Below, one piece after another: positions 56,278 to 64,000 of a stretch of 64,000 nucleotides of DNA. The notes beneath the pieces were generated by a model. That model was not told the origin of the DNA. It saw only the letters and a list, made by a program, of their open reading frames with translations, and did no database searches. Origin of the DNA: Opitutaceae bacterium (GTDB lineage Bacteria; Verrucomicrobiota; Verrucomicrobiia; Opitutales; Opitutaceae); NCBI GenBank assembly GCA_028688225.1, contig JAQTYQ010000008.1, positions 1 through 64,000 of the forward strand, read 5' to 3'. The position numbers were made by a program, and so were the translations under genes. Each line of letters opens with the position of its first letter. The stretch's first letter is position 1.

Positions 56278-57747
56278 GTGTCTTCTGAATTTTTGTTCAA
56301 ATCCGCCGGCGAACTCGCCAGCTTGCTCGCTGAGCGGAAGATCTCCTCCGTCGAGCTGACCGGCGCGTTTATTGCGCGGACCAAGGCGGTGGACGGACGC
56401 GTCAAGGCGTTCAACTCCTTTGACGAGGCCGATGCGCTCGCCCAGGCCCGCGCCGCCGACGCCCGTCGGGCTGCGGGCCAGGCGCGCGGCACACTCGACG
56501 GCCTGCCCGTGGGCATCAAGGATGTCATTGCGGTCGCCGGCCAGCCGTTGACCTGCTCCAGCCGGATGCTGGCGAATTTCATTTCACCCTACGACGCGAC
56601 CGTCACCCGCAGACTCAGGGACGCCGGGGCGGTCTTGTGGGGCCGGCTCAACATGGATGAATTTGCCATGGGTTCCTCGACGGAGAACTCGGCCTTTCAT
56701 CCGACGTCCAATCCTTGGGATCTCACGCGCGTGCCTGGTGGCAGCTCGGGCGGCGCCGCGGCCGCCGTCGCCGCCGGCGAGGCACCGCTGGCCCTCGGGT
56801 CCGACACCGGCGGCTCCATCCGCCAGCCCGCGTCGTTCTGCGGTCTCGTGGGCCTCAAGCCGACCTACGGACTGGTCTCCCGCTATGGCCTCGTGGCCTT
56901 CGCCTCCTCGCTCGATCAGATCGGACCGTTTGCGCGCACCGTTGAGGATGCAGCGATCCTGCTCGGGGTGATCGCCGGTCACGATCCACTCGATTCCACA
57001 TCCTATCCGGCGCCCGTTCCCGACTACCGGGCGGAGCTCCGGCGGCGGCCGGGGCCTTGGAAGCTCGGCGTGCCCAAGGAGTATTTCAGCAAGGGACTCG
57101 ACGCCGAGGTCGGCGAGGCGATCAGGGCCGCCATCGAGTTTTATCGCAAATCCGGCTGCGAAATCCGGGAGGTCTCGCTGCCGCTGGCCGCGGATTATGC
57201 GATCGCGGTGTATTACATCATCGCCACGGCCGAATGTTCCTCGAATCTGGCCCGCTATGACGGCATCCGCTACGGCCACCGCTCGGCGGCGGCAACCGAC
57301 GCCATCGATATCTATTTCAAGTCGCGCGCCGAGGGGTTCGGGCCCGAGGTGAAGCGCCGGATCATCCTCGGCACCCATGTGCTCAGCAGCGGCTACTACG
57401 ACGCCTATTATCTGCGGGCGCAGAAGGTTCGGACCCTCATCCGCAACGACTTCATGCGCGCCTTCCAGGAAGTCGATGCCCTGCTGGCGCCGGTGGCGCC
57501 CACGGCCGCCTTCAAGCAAGGCGAGAAGGTCTTCGACCCGCTCGCGATGTACCTGAGCGATATTTACACGATCAGCATCAACCTCGCCGGTCTGCCGGGC
57601 ATCAGCGTTCCCTGCGGCTTCACGCAAGGCGGGCTGCCCATCGGGCTGCAGATCATCGGCCAGCCGTTCCAGGAGGCCGGCCTGCTCGCCATCGCGCACG
57701 CCTACGAACAGGGCCACGACTGGCACACGAAACACCCGGAACTATGA
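56278..57747 (+). CDS. gatA: Aspartyl/glutamyl-tRNA amidotransferase subunit A
   Basis: A 489-residue amidase with a GTG start at 56278. The Ser-cisSer-Lys triad is visible: Lys in [12 protein letters not shown] and the two Ser in [22 protein letters not shown] with the following GGSIRQPAS. It hydrolyses glutamine to supply ammonia to GatB. The gene ends 35 bases before the four-helix-bundle start at 57783, so the cassette separates it from gatB by about 440 bases. Confidence 0.96.
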   Translation: MSSEFLFKSAGELASLLAERKISSVELTGAFIARTKAVDGRVKAFNSFDEADALAQARAADARRAAGQARGTLDGLPVGIKDVIAVAGQPLTCSSRMLANFISPYDATVTRRLRDAGAVLWGRLNMDEFAMGSSTENSAFHPTSNPWDLTRVPGGSSGGAAAAVAAGEAPLALGSDTGGSIRQPASFCGLVGLKPTYGLVSRYGLVAFASSLDQIGPFARTVEDAAILLGVIAGHDPLDSTSYPAPVPDYRAELRRRPGPWKLGVPKEYFSKGLDAEVGEAIRAAIEFYRKSGCEIREVSLPLAADYAIAVYYIIATAECSSNLARYDGIRYGHRSAAATDAIDIYFKSRAEGFGPEVKRRIILGTHVLSSGYYDAYYLRAQKVRTLIRNDFMRAFQEVDALLAPVAPTAAFKQGEKVFDPLAMYLSDIYTISINLAGLPGISVPCGFTQGGLPIGLQIIGQPFQEAGLLAIAHAYEQGHDWHTKHPEL

Positions 57748-57750
57748 GAA

Positions 57751-58184
57751 CAGTAGCGGGTAGTGAGTAGTGGGTAGCGAGCATGGCAGACAAGTCACAG
57801 TCATTCCGCGACGTCCTCGTGTGGCAGAAAGCCCACGCGTTTACTCTCGCCATCTATCGTTGTACCGGGTCATTCCCCAGGCACGAGCTCTTCGCGCTGA
57901 CTTCGCAACTGAGACGGGCGGCGGCCAGCATCCCTTCGAATTTTGTCGAGGGTTTTCGCAAGCGTACGAGACCCGACAAGCTCCGTTTCTACAACACCGC
58001 GCAGGGATCTGCTGACGAATGCCTTTATCAATTGATCCTCGCGCACGACCTTGGCTATTCGGACACCAAGTCGCTTCAGGCCGACCTCGAAGAAGTCTCG
58101 CGCCTGCTTCAAGGATACATCAACGGTCTCGAGCGCGATGGCTCCTGATCTATCCACTACCCGCTACTCGCTACCCACTACTTC
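57751..58184 (+). mobile_element. Small cassette with terminal inverted repeats, copy 2 (gatA/gatB)
   Basis: The gap between gatA and gatB is exactly filled by one gene (57783-58148) and repeat flanks. The left flank from 57752 (AGTAGCGGGTAGTGAGTAGT, continuing GGGTAGCGAG) and the right flank in reverse complement differ only by four C/T exchanges over 28 bases. Both are built of heptamers of the form GTAGYGR. This is the better-preserved copy of the cassette seen in pheS/pheT. No transposase is present; mobility is inferred. Confidence 0.6.
57783..58148 (+). CDS. Four-helix-bundle protein of the 23S rRNA intervening-sequence (S23) family, copy 2
   Basis: A 121-residue near-duplicate of the 52811 protein, with the same MADKSQSFRD start, RRAAASIPSNFVEGFRKRT core and LLQGYINGLER end. 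Substitutions cluster at about residues 25-33 and 93-101, outside the helix cores, and both genes are intact. That suggests selection on the protein rather than decay. The function of the family is unknown; nucleic-acid or ribosome binding is a reasonable guess given rRNA-linked relatives. It lies between gatA and gatB. Confidence 0.9.
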   Translation: MADKSQSFRDVLVWQKAHAFTLAIYRCTGSFPRHELFALTSQLRRAAASIPSNFVEGFRKRTRPDKLRFYNTAQGSADECLYQLILAHDLGYSDTKSLQADLEEVSRLLQGYINGLERDGS

Positions 58185-58186
58185 AG

Positions 58187-59767
58187 ATGCAGTACGAAGC
58201 CGTCATCGGTCTCGAGGTCCACGTCCAGGTCAAGACCCGCTCGAAGATGTTCACGCGGGTCGCCGCCGGCTACGGCGAGCCGCCGAACACCCTGACTGAC
58301 CCGGTCGTGCTCGCGCTGCCCGGCGTGCTGCCGGTGATGAACCAGGCGGCGCTCGACCAGGTGATCAAGGTCGGCCTCATGCTCGGCTGCGAGATCGCCC
58401 CGGTCTGCAAGTGGGACCGGAAAAATTATTTCTACCCCGACAGCCCGAAGAACTACCAGATCTCGCAGTACGACCAGCCGATCTGCCGGGGCGGGGTCGT
58501 CGAAATCGAGCTGCCCGGACCGTCCCGTAACGTCATGGGCGAGCACAAGCAGATCCCCCTGACCCGCATTCATCTCGAGGAGGATGTCGGCAAGCTCAAC
58601 CACGCGGGCACCGAATCGCTGGTCGATTACAACCGCGCCGGCACGCCGCTGATGGAGATCGTCTCCGAACCCGCGCTGCACAGCGCCGAAGAGGCGTTCG
58701 CCTACCTGACCGCACTCAAGATGGTCATGGTCTACGGGGGGATCTCCGACTGCGACATGGAGAAGGGCCAGATGCGCTGCGACGCCAACGTCTCCATCCG
58801 CCGCGCCGGGGAGCAGAAGCTCGGCACGAAGGTCGAGCTCAAGAACCTCAATTCCATCTCCTTTGTCCGCGACGGCATCGCCCACGAAATCAGGCGCCAG
58901 ATCACCGTGGTGGAAGCCGGCGGCACGATCGTGCAGGAGACGCGCGACTACGACGGCCAGACCGGCACTTCGCAATCGTTGCGCTCGAAGGAAATGGCGC
59001 ACGACTACCGCTATTTCCCGGATCCCGATCTGATGCCGGTGAAGGTCGACGAAGCCTGGAAGGACCGCCTCCGCGCCGCGTGTCCCGAGCTGCCGTTCGA
59101 CAAGCAACGCCGCTTTTTCGGGGAGTACCGGCTGCCCTACACGCTCACCTCAGTGCTTGTCCCGGATTTGTCGATTTGTGATTTCTTCGAAAATGCGGTC
59201 CGTGAGGGTAGGTCCATACGTAAGCAGTCCTCTACTCCTGACCCGACGCTAAATCCGCAAGCATACGCGAGTTCCTTTGGTGGACCTCAACCCATGTCAG
59301 TACCGCCTGCCGGTGTTGCGCCAAGTGCGCAGGGGGCTCAGTCATTTTATTATCCCACAGGTACATGGATTGCCAACGACTTGTTGAGGGAGGTCGCCAG
59401 TGCCAAAAGCACTCTTCTGAATTGCAGAGTACGACCGGAGCACATCGCCGATTTGGTAAAACTCATCGAGGATTGTGTGATTTCTACTCCCATTGCGAAA
59501 GAGATATTCAGAGAGATATTTGTGACTGGTGAGATGCCCACAGCCATCGTCGGGCGCAAGGGGCTCCGGCAGTCCACCGATGCCGGCGAGCTCGAAAAAT
59601 GGTGTGTCGAAGCCATCGCGGCCAATCCGAAGTCCGTCGTCGATTTCAAGGGCGGCAAGGAGAACGCGATCAACGCGATGAAGGGCTTCGTGATGAAGCA
59701 GTCGAAGGGCAAGGCCAACCCCCGGCTCGTCGACGAAATCCTGCGACGAAAGCTCGCGGGCCGGTAA
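58187..59767 (+). CDS. gatB: Aspartyl/glutamyl-tRNA amidotransferase subunit B, with insertion and mosaic segment
   Basis: A 526-residue GatB starting at the ATG at 58187 (MQYEAVIGLEVHVQVKTRSK). Kinase/transamidase core motifs include HLEEDVGKLNHAG, DYNRAGTPLMEIVSEP and MRCDANVSIRR, and the C-terminal YqeY-like tail holds VVDFKGGKENAINAMKGF. Between residues about 342 and 391 lies a Ser/Pro/Gln/Gly-rich insertion absent from typical GatB. DNA from about 59155 to 59545 is clearly lower in GC with different codon choice, though the frame stays intact and the family helices around the insertion remain recognisable. This suggests a replaced or foreign internal segment. Confidence 0.93.
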   Translation: MQYEAVIGLEVHVQVKTRSKMFTRVAAGYGEPPNTLTDPVVLALPGVLPVMNQAALDQVIKVGLMLGCEIAPVCKWDRKNYFYPDSPKNYQISQYDQPICRGGVVEIELPGPSRNVMGEHKQIPLTRIHLEEDVGKLNHAGTESLVDYNRAGTPLMEIVSEPALHSAEEAFAYLTALKMVMVYGGISDCDMEKGQMRCDANVSIRRAGEQKLGTKVELKNLNSISFVRDGIAHEIRRQITVVEAGGTIVQETRDYDGQTGTSQSLRSKEMAHDYRYFPDPDLMPVKVDEAWKDRLRAACPELPFDKQRRFFGEYRLPYTLTSVLVPDLSICDFFENAVREGRSIRKQSSTPDPTLNPQAYASSFGGPQPMSVPPAGVAPSAQGAQSFYYPTGTWIANDLLREVASAKSTLLNCRVRPEHIADLVKLIEDCVISTPIAKEIFREIFVTGEMPTAIVGRKGLRQSTDAGELEKWCVEAIAANPKSVVDFKGGKENAINAMKGFVMKQSKGKANPRLVDEILRRKLAGR

Positions 59768-59821
59768 GCCCCCTGCCAAGAGGCGGGATCGTTTACCTCT
59801 CCCTTCGATCGGCCGGCCGGC

Positions 59822-60613
59822 TTACCATTCCGCGCAGGACTGTGCGCCGGTTCGCCAGCCCCATTCGACATCCTCGAGGAACCGGCTGATCCAGCCTTCC
59901 GGAGGTTCTTCCCATTTTCTGTATCCGAGGATGCAATCCGTGTACCTCTGGGCATTTTTGACACTGGGGCGGGCAAGAACCTTGGCCGTGAGCCGGATCA
60001 GGTTGGCGGGCCGGCGCGGCGCCCTCTGCACCTCGTGCATCAGCCACTTGTGATAGGGATACAGGATCCGGTTGTGCGCCAGGATCATCCGGCCGCCGTA
60101 GAAGACGAGTTCGGCGACGCTGCGGCGCAACAGGTATTGGTCCTTTCGCTTTTGCGCTTCCGCGACATACCCGTTCCAGCATATGAGCTGCGCATGAAAG
60201 GCGGCAATTTTCTTCCGGCGGTCTTTCTCCGGATACGCGACGATGCGTCTGATGAGCGCCGGGAGACCGGAAATGCGGGAATAGGCGACGATGGCGCCCG
60301 TGAAAGACGCCCGGGCCGGCTCGCTCCCGTGATCGGCGGCTTCCTTGAGGAAGGAGAGGTCGACCACCTTGCCGTCGACGTAACCCCCGGCATACCGACA
60401 GATGTCGGGTGGAGAGAAATGATAGTCCCTCTGGCGGAGCCTGCGGACGTACTCCTCCTCGCTGGCGACGATATAGAGATCAAGATCGGAATTGCGCTTG
60501 GCCCGCCCTTTGGCCACGGACCCGCCGACGATTGCCGCCGGAAACCTCGGGTCGTCCTTGAATCGCTCGGCCAGTAGGGCGATCGCTTGCTGGTGATTGC
60601 TGCGTATATTCAT
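59822..60613 (-). CDS. Nucleotidyltransferase-fold protein
   Basis: A 263-residue protein started at the ATG at 60613. The pol-beta-like motif GGSVAKGRAKRNSDLDLYIV (about 30-49) has the G-S and D-x-D residues that bind nucleotide and metal. The remaining 200 residues are helical, with a region rich in Tyr, Trp and Arg. Relatives are nucleotidyltransferases of antibiotic-modifying, RNA-modifying or toxin-antitoxin type. No HEPN-family partner is seen beside it. Substrate unknown. The start region overlaps no other gene. Confidence 0.8.
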   Translation of the reverse strand: MNIRSNHQQAIALLAERFKDDPRFPAAIVGGSVAKGRAKRNSDLDLYIVASEEEYVRRLRQRDYHFSPPDICRYAGGYVDGKVVDLSFLKEAADHGSEPARASFTGAIVAYSRISGLPALIRRIVAYPEKDRRKKIAAFHAQLICWNGYVAEAQKRKDQYLLRRSVAELVFYGGRMILAHNRILYPYHKWLMHEVQRAPRRPANLIRLTAKVLARPSVKNAQRYTDCILGYRKWEEPPEGWISRFLEDVEWGWRTGAQSCAEW

Positions 60614-60766
60614 GGGGTAAGGTATCACACAGGCGCCCTGGCCTGGATGGGCGATTGTTGTGTCGCCCTGTCCGCTGTCAACCGCCGGAGCCGGTGGAAC
60701 GCATGTCCGGGTTTGACTGGGGGCGTCGGGAGCGGTTGCATCAGTCACCCCGGAAGGGACGACCCC

Positions 60767-61699
60767 GTGAAGCGCATTAGTATCATTGGCAGCGGCAACG
60801 TCGGCACCAACACCGCCTTTTTCGTCGCGGAGCGGCGGACCACCGACGTGTTGCTGGTCGACATCAAGGAGGGTGTCGCCGCCGGCAAGTCTCTCGACCT
60901 GATGGAGGCCGGCCCGCTGCGCGGCTATGTCACCGCGATCCGGGGCAGCGTCCGGATCGACGACATCGCCGGCAGCGACATCGTGATCATTGCCGCCGGC
61001 CGGGTACGCAAGCCGGGCGAGCAGCGCGAGGATCTCTACCGGGACAACGCCCCGACCGTGCGCGCCATCGCCCGGGACCTCCGTCGCCTCGCGCCCGGCG
61101 CGGTGGTCATCAACATCGTCGAGCCGGTCGATCTGCTCACACTCCTGGTCCAGGAAACACTGGCGGCCGACCGCTTCAAGGTCATGGGCGTGGGCGGCCT
61201 GCTCAGTTCGACCCGCATCCGCTGCCTCGTCAGCCGGGCGCTGGGGGTCTCGCCGCGGGAGGTCACGGGCCTGATCATCGGGCCGCACCACCCGAGCATG
61301 GTTTTTCTGCGCGATACCATCCGCGTGTCCGGGATTCCTGCGACGATCCTGCTGGGCGAGGAGCGCCTGCGCCAGTTGATCGAGGAGGCCCGCGACGCGG
61401 GCGACACCATCCTGCAACTGGCCCAGCGCTCCACGTCGTACTATGCGCCCAGCGCGGCCGCGGCGGCGCTGGTGGACGCGATCGCCTGCAACACCCGGGC
61501 GTTGCTGCCGGTGTCCGTCCGCTGCGAGGGCGAGTACGGCGTCAAGGGCCTGGCCATCGGGGTGCCGGCCTACGTGGGCGAACGGGGAGTGACCCGCATC
61601 CTCGAACTCAAGCTGGCTGCCACCGATCGCGACGCGTTCGACCAGGCGGCCGCCGCGCTCAAAACCGCCCGCGGGCATCTGGCGGCTGCGCCGGCATAA
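60767..61699 (+). CDS. Malate/lactate dehydrogenase-like paralogue lacking key catalytic residues
   Basis: A 310-residue protein with a GTG start at 60767, preceded by GGAAGGGA. The NAD motif IIGSGNVGTN and VDIKEG are kept. The substrate-binding Asn of NPVD is Glu (E119 in VEPVD), and the catalytic Asp of G-x-L-D-S is Ser (S147 in GLLSSTR). H174 is retained but in GPHHPSM instead of GGHGDSM. It is unlikely to be a normal malate dehydrogenase. It is 14 bases before the canonical mdh and probably co-expressed. It may have a new substrate or a regulatory role. Confidence 0.85.
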   Translation: MKRISIIGSGNVGTNTAFFVAERRTTDVLLVDIKEGVAAGKSLDLMEAGPLRGYVTAIRGSVRIDDIAGSDIVIIAAGRVRKPGEQREDLYRDNAPTVRAIARDLRRLAPGAVVINIVEPVDLLTLLVQETLAADRFKVMGVGGLLSSTRIRCLVSRALGVSPREVTGLIIGPHHPSMVFLRDTIRVSGIPATILLGEERLRQLIEEARDAGDTILQLAQRSTSYYAPSAAAAALVDAIACNTRALLPVSVRCEGEYGVKGLAIGVPAYVGERGVTRILELKLAATDRDAFDQAAAALKTARGHLAAAPA

Positions 61700-61713
61700 C
61701 GAGGCAATCCGGC

Positions 61714-62658
61714 ATGGCGAAGAACAAGGTCAGCATCATCGGGGCGGGCAATGTCGGCGCGACGGCGACCTATTACCTCGCCGAGAAAGTCATTGCCGAC
61801 CTGGTCATGGTCGACGTCGCGGGCGGCATGACGCAGGCCAAGGCGCTGGACTTTCTCCACGCCGGGCCGCTGCGCGGCTACGATGTGTCCATCGTGGGCA
61901 CCGACGATTTCGCCCGGATCGCGGACAGCAACGTGGTGGTGATCACCGCGGGCCTGCCGCGCAAGCCGGGCATGGACCGGATGGACCTGCTCAAGATCAA
62001 CGCGGACATCGTCAAGCAGGCCGCGCGGGCCATCGCCCGGCATGCGCCCAATGCCGTGGTGATCGCCGTGTCCAACCCCCTTGACGTGATGTGTCACGTC
62101 GCCCTGCGCTCCACCGGCTTCGCCCTGCGCCGCGTGGTCGGCATGGCGGGGATCCTCGACTCGACGCGTTTCCGCTATTTTGTGGCCGAGCAGCTCGGCT
62201 GCGCCCTGACCTCCGTGCATGCGATGGTGCTGGGCGGCCACGGCGACCAGATGGTGCCGTTGCCGCGACTGACCACGGTCGGCGGGGTGCCGATCACCGA
62301 GCTGATGGACGAGGCGACGATCGGGCGGCTGGTCGATCGCACGCGCAAGGGCGGCGCGGAGATCGTGGGCCTGCTGAAGGCCGGCTCCGCCTATTATGCC
62401 CCCGCCGCTTCGGTGGCGGAAATGGTTGAGGCGGTGATCACGGACCGGAAGCATCTCGCGCCCTGCGCCGCCTACCTGCAGGGCGAATACGGCATCGAGG
62501 ACCTGTTCATCGGGGCGCCGGTCATTCTCGGCAAGAACGGCGTGGAGCGGATCATCGAACTGGAGCTGACGGAGGACGAGCGGAAGCAACTGCTGGTGAG
62601 CGCGGCCGCTGTCCGCAAGGGTGTCGAGGATCTCCAGACCTTCTTCAAGCCCACCTGA
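61714..62658 (+). CDS. mdh: Malate dehydrogenase
   Basis: A 314-residue LDH/MDH-type enzyme with all expected residues: NAD loop IIGAGNVGAT, active-loop Arg in GLPRKPGMDRMDL, Asn in SNPLD, Asp in GILDSTRFR and His in GGHGDQMVPL. It interconverts malate and oxaloacetate. In a propionate producer it works in the reductive direction toward fumarate and succinate. It follows the divergent paralogue directly. Confidence 0.94.
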   Translation: MAKNKVSIIGAGNVGATATYYLAEKVIADLVMVDVAGGMTQAKALDFLHAGPLRGYDVSIVGTDDFARIADSNVVVITAGLPRKPGMDRMDLLKINADIVKQAARAIARHAPNAVVIAVSNPLDVMCHVALRSTGFALRRVVGMAGILDSTRFRYFVAEQLGCALTSVHAMVLGGHGDQMVPLPRLTTVGGVPITELMDEATIGRLVDRTRKGGAEIVGLLKAGSAYYAPAASVAEMVEAVITDRKHLAPCAAYLQGEYGIEDLFIGAPVILGKNGVERIIELELTEDERKQLLVSAAAVRKGVEDLQTFFKPT

Positions 62659-62708
62659 TCGCACGGCGGGCCGGCGGGTTGACACGCCTGCCCCCGCATC
62701 TTGTCGGA

Positions 62709-63437
62709 CTAGAGCCGGCAAACGCCCAGGGCGAACGCTTCTTCGCCGCGGCCGATGCGGAAGGCGACGGCGTCTTCCCGCCGATCGAGGCTGACAGCGA
62801 CCATCTCGGATTCGGGGGGAATCTCCTTCAAAAATTGGATCTCGACGTTCCGGGGTCGCGCCGGAAGCCCGCTTTTGACCAGGGCGGTCTGCAGGTAATC
62901 GAGGTAAGCGGTGTTGTTCACGTGTCCGTTGCCATCGACGTCGGAATACCTGACCGACACGGGAAAGGACCGGGCCGACCCGGCGGCCGGCGGAGCCAGC
63001 TTGAGCTTGTCGAGGTCCGATCGAAAAACTTCTCCGGACCGGCTGGGGAACATGATCGCAATCTCCTCGGGAATCCGGACCAGCGACCTGGTTTTCAGGC
63101 TCACGTACAGCCACAAGGAGGAGGCGGCCGCCACCAGTTCCTCGCCGCAGAAGACCCGGAAGTCCCGGTAGCCCTTGCAGGTGCGGATGCCGCTGGACCA
63201 CGTCACCACGCGCACCGCTTCCTCATACCGCGGATAGCGATGGATGGTCGCCGCCAGCCGGTTCAGCACCCATGATTCGCCCCGGTTCACCATGGCCCGG
63301 GTACCGGCATCGAATTGGTCTGCATGCTTGATGGCGGCTTCCTGCAGAAATTTGAAGACGCCGGGCAGCAGCAGCAATTGGTCCCGATCGACGTCGCCAT
63401 AAGCCACCGTCATGTCCAGGGTCAAAGCAGCGTTCAT
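62709..63437 (-). CDS. Acyl-ACP thioesterase (FatA/FatB-like), double hotdog
   Basis: A 242-residue protein from the ATG at 63437; a TTG 42 bases upstream is an unlikely alternative. The N-terminal hotdog shows TVAYGDVDRDQLLLLPGVFK and the linker WLYVSLKTRSLVRIPEE. The C-terminal hotdog shows YSDVDGNGHVNNTAYLDYLQ, the hallmark N-x-H region of plant and bacterial FAT thioesterases. It releases fatty acids from acyl-ACP. It is convergent with mdh, with 50 bases between stops. Confidence 0.87.
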   Translation of the reverse strand: MNAALTLDMTVAYGDVDRDQLLLLPGVFKFLQEAAIKHADQFDAGTRAMVNRGESWVLNRLAATIHRYPRYEEAVRVVTWSSGIRTCKGYRDFRVFCGEELVAAASSLWLYVSLKTRSLVRIPEEIAIMFPSRSGEVFRSDLDKLKLAPPAAGSARSFPVSVRYSDVDGNGHVNNTAYLDYLQTALVKSGLPARPRNVEIQFLKEIPPESEMVAVSLDRREDAVAFRIGRGEEAFALGVCRL

Positions 63438-63496
63438 AAAGGGTCGCCAAAGGCGTTTTTTCACGACAAATCCATGCAATACAAGCGTCCATTAAC

Positions 63497-64000
63497 ATGA
63501 ATGCCATCGCATGTACCGACTTGGTAATTACCAGTGTTGTGGGGTTAGCCACCGGCCTTGTGGCATCCTATGTCGTCGCGCGGATCTTCTACCTGAAATC
63601 TTTGTTGGATCCGGTGCAGATTTGTCTGATGCGCTGTTGCCCGATGCGGTACGATGATAGCAAGGAGGTTCCTTTGGATGGCGTCGGACGGACACGCTGG
63701 ATTTTGATCATGTACGCAAAGTTGCTGCACAAAGCCGGATTCCAGAGGCAAGCAAGAATTCTCGCAGACTTGCTGAACACCGAGATGCTCTCGGACGTGA
63801 AAGTACGAGATGATGTCGGTTCAGCAGCGTACAAGGACTCCCAGCACGATCAGAAGGGAGCCGAGGAGACGAATAGAGAGAAGGCGAAAAGCCGCTGGCT
63901 GGACAAAGTGGCGAGCCTCTATCCGAGGCTGTCATTGAAGAGTCTGTGGTTCGTTTGTGTGCCCAAACATTTTGCCCAAGAGCCCGAATTGAAGCTCTTC
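63497..64000 (+). CDS. Membrane-anchored protein of unknown function, partial at window edge
   Basis: From the ATG at 63497 the frame is open for 168 codons to the window end. It starts MNAIACTDLVITSVVGLATG with a membrane helix at about 9-32 followed by a charged cytoplasmic-type region. The segment RTRWILIMYAKLLHKAGFQR and a Lys/Glu-rich stretch (about 118-138) are visible. GC is lower than in the flanking genes. I do not recognise the family and the C-terminus is missing. It is divergent from the thioesterase gene. Confidence 0.6.
   Translation, partial: MNAIACTDLVITSVVGLATGLVASYVVARIFYLKSLLDPVQICLMRCCPMRYDDSKEVPLDGVGRTRWILIMYAKLLHKAGFQRQARILADLLNTEMLSDVKVRDDVGSAAYKDSQHDQKGAEETNREKAKSRWLDKVASLYPRLSLKSLWFVCVPKHFAQEPELKLF

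Overview
The window looks like chromosome from a GC-rich, Gram-negative, fermentative bacterium, most likely Verrucomicrobiota, family Opitutaceae (Opitutus-like). This is an inference from gene content: an outer-membrane/lipid A block (bamA-skp-lpxD), a PPi-energised proton pump, pyruvate:ferredoxin oxidoreductase, and a complete methylmalonyl-CoA route to propionate with a sodium-pumping decarboxylase, a fermentation known in Opitutus. No rRNA gene is present to settle the taxonomy.

Layout. 1-1.2 kb: edge of a GNAT/DUF1778 toxin-antitoxin pair and two gene remnants. 1.3-3.9 kb: secreted GH3 glycosidase. 4.2-8.5 kb: rplY-pth-rpsF-ssb-rplI and dnaB (no rpsR). 8.5-15.3 kb: bamA, skp, lpxD, prs and an HtrA protease. 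15.3-17.9 kb: pyrE, an HTH/metallo-beta-lactamase fusion and a flavodoxin-like gene. 17.1-19.7 kb: a scarred accessory zone with two broken tyrosine-recombinase tails, a palindrome and two lower-GC orphan genes. 19.8 kb: tRNA-Pro. 20.1-30.2 kb (minus strand): a tightly packed propionate operon (mce, mmdA, biotin carrier, oadG, oadB, birA, CoA-transferase, an unknown gene, H+-PPase). 30.3-35.6 kb (plus): mutA-mutB-meaB. 35.6-38 kb: a Usp-like gene, a hairpin-rich intergenic region, a PocR/AraC regulator and an unknown gene. 38.2-44.4 kb: sufS-sufU, pdxH, nifJ. 44.6-49.6 kb: a seven-gene ExbB/ExbD/ExbD/TonB/TPR/coiled-coil operon. 50.1-50.6 kb: tRNA-Lys, -Thr, -Gln. 50.8-59.8 kb: rpmI-rplT-pheS-pheT and gatC-gatA-gatB, each interrupted by a near-identical small four-helix-bundle gene cassette. 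59.8-64 kb: a nucleotidyltransferase, a divergent malate-dehydrogenase paralogue beside a canonical mdh, an acyl-ACP thioesterase and a partial membrane protein.

How the genes work together. Mdh feeds the reductive C4 branch. The CoA-transferase, MutAB (guarded by MeaB), Mce and the MmdA/biotin carrier/OadG/OadB decarboxylase turn succinate into propionate while exporting Na+. BirA attaches biotin to the carrier. The PPase at the operon end would recover energy from PPi, and NifJ oxidises pyruvate. A PocR-type regulator lies about 1 kb beyond this block.

Most unusual items: the duplicated cassette with terminal inverted repeats inside two translation operons; a biotinyl/lipoyl-like insertion in OadB; a cluster of four strong hairpins upstream of the PocR regulator; a GatB gene with a foreign-looking internal segment; and an Mdh paralogue lacking key catalytic residues.
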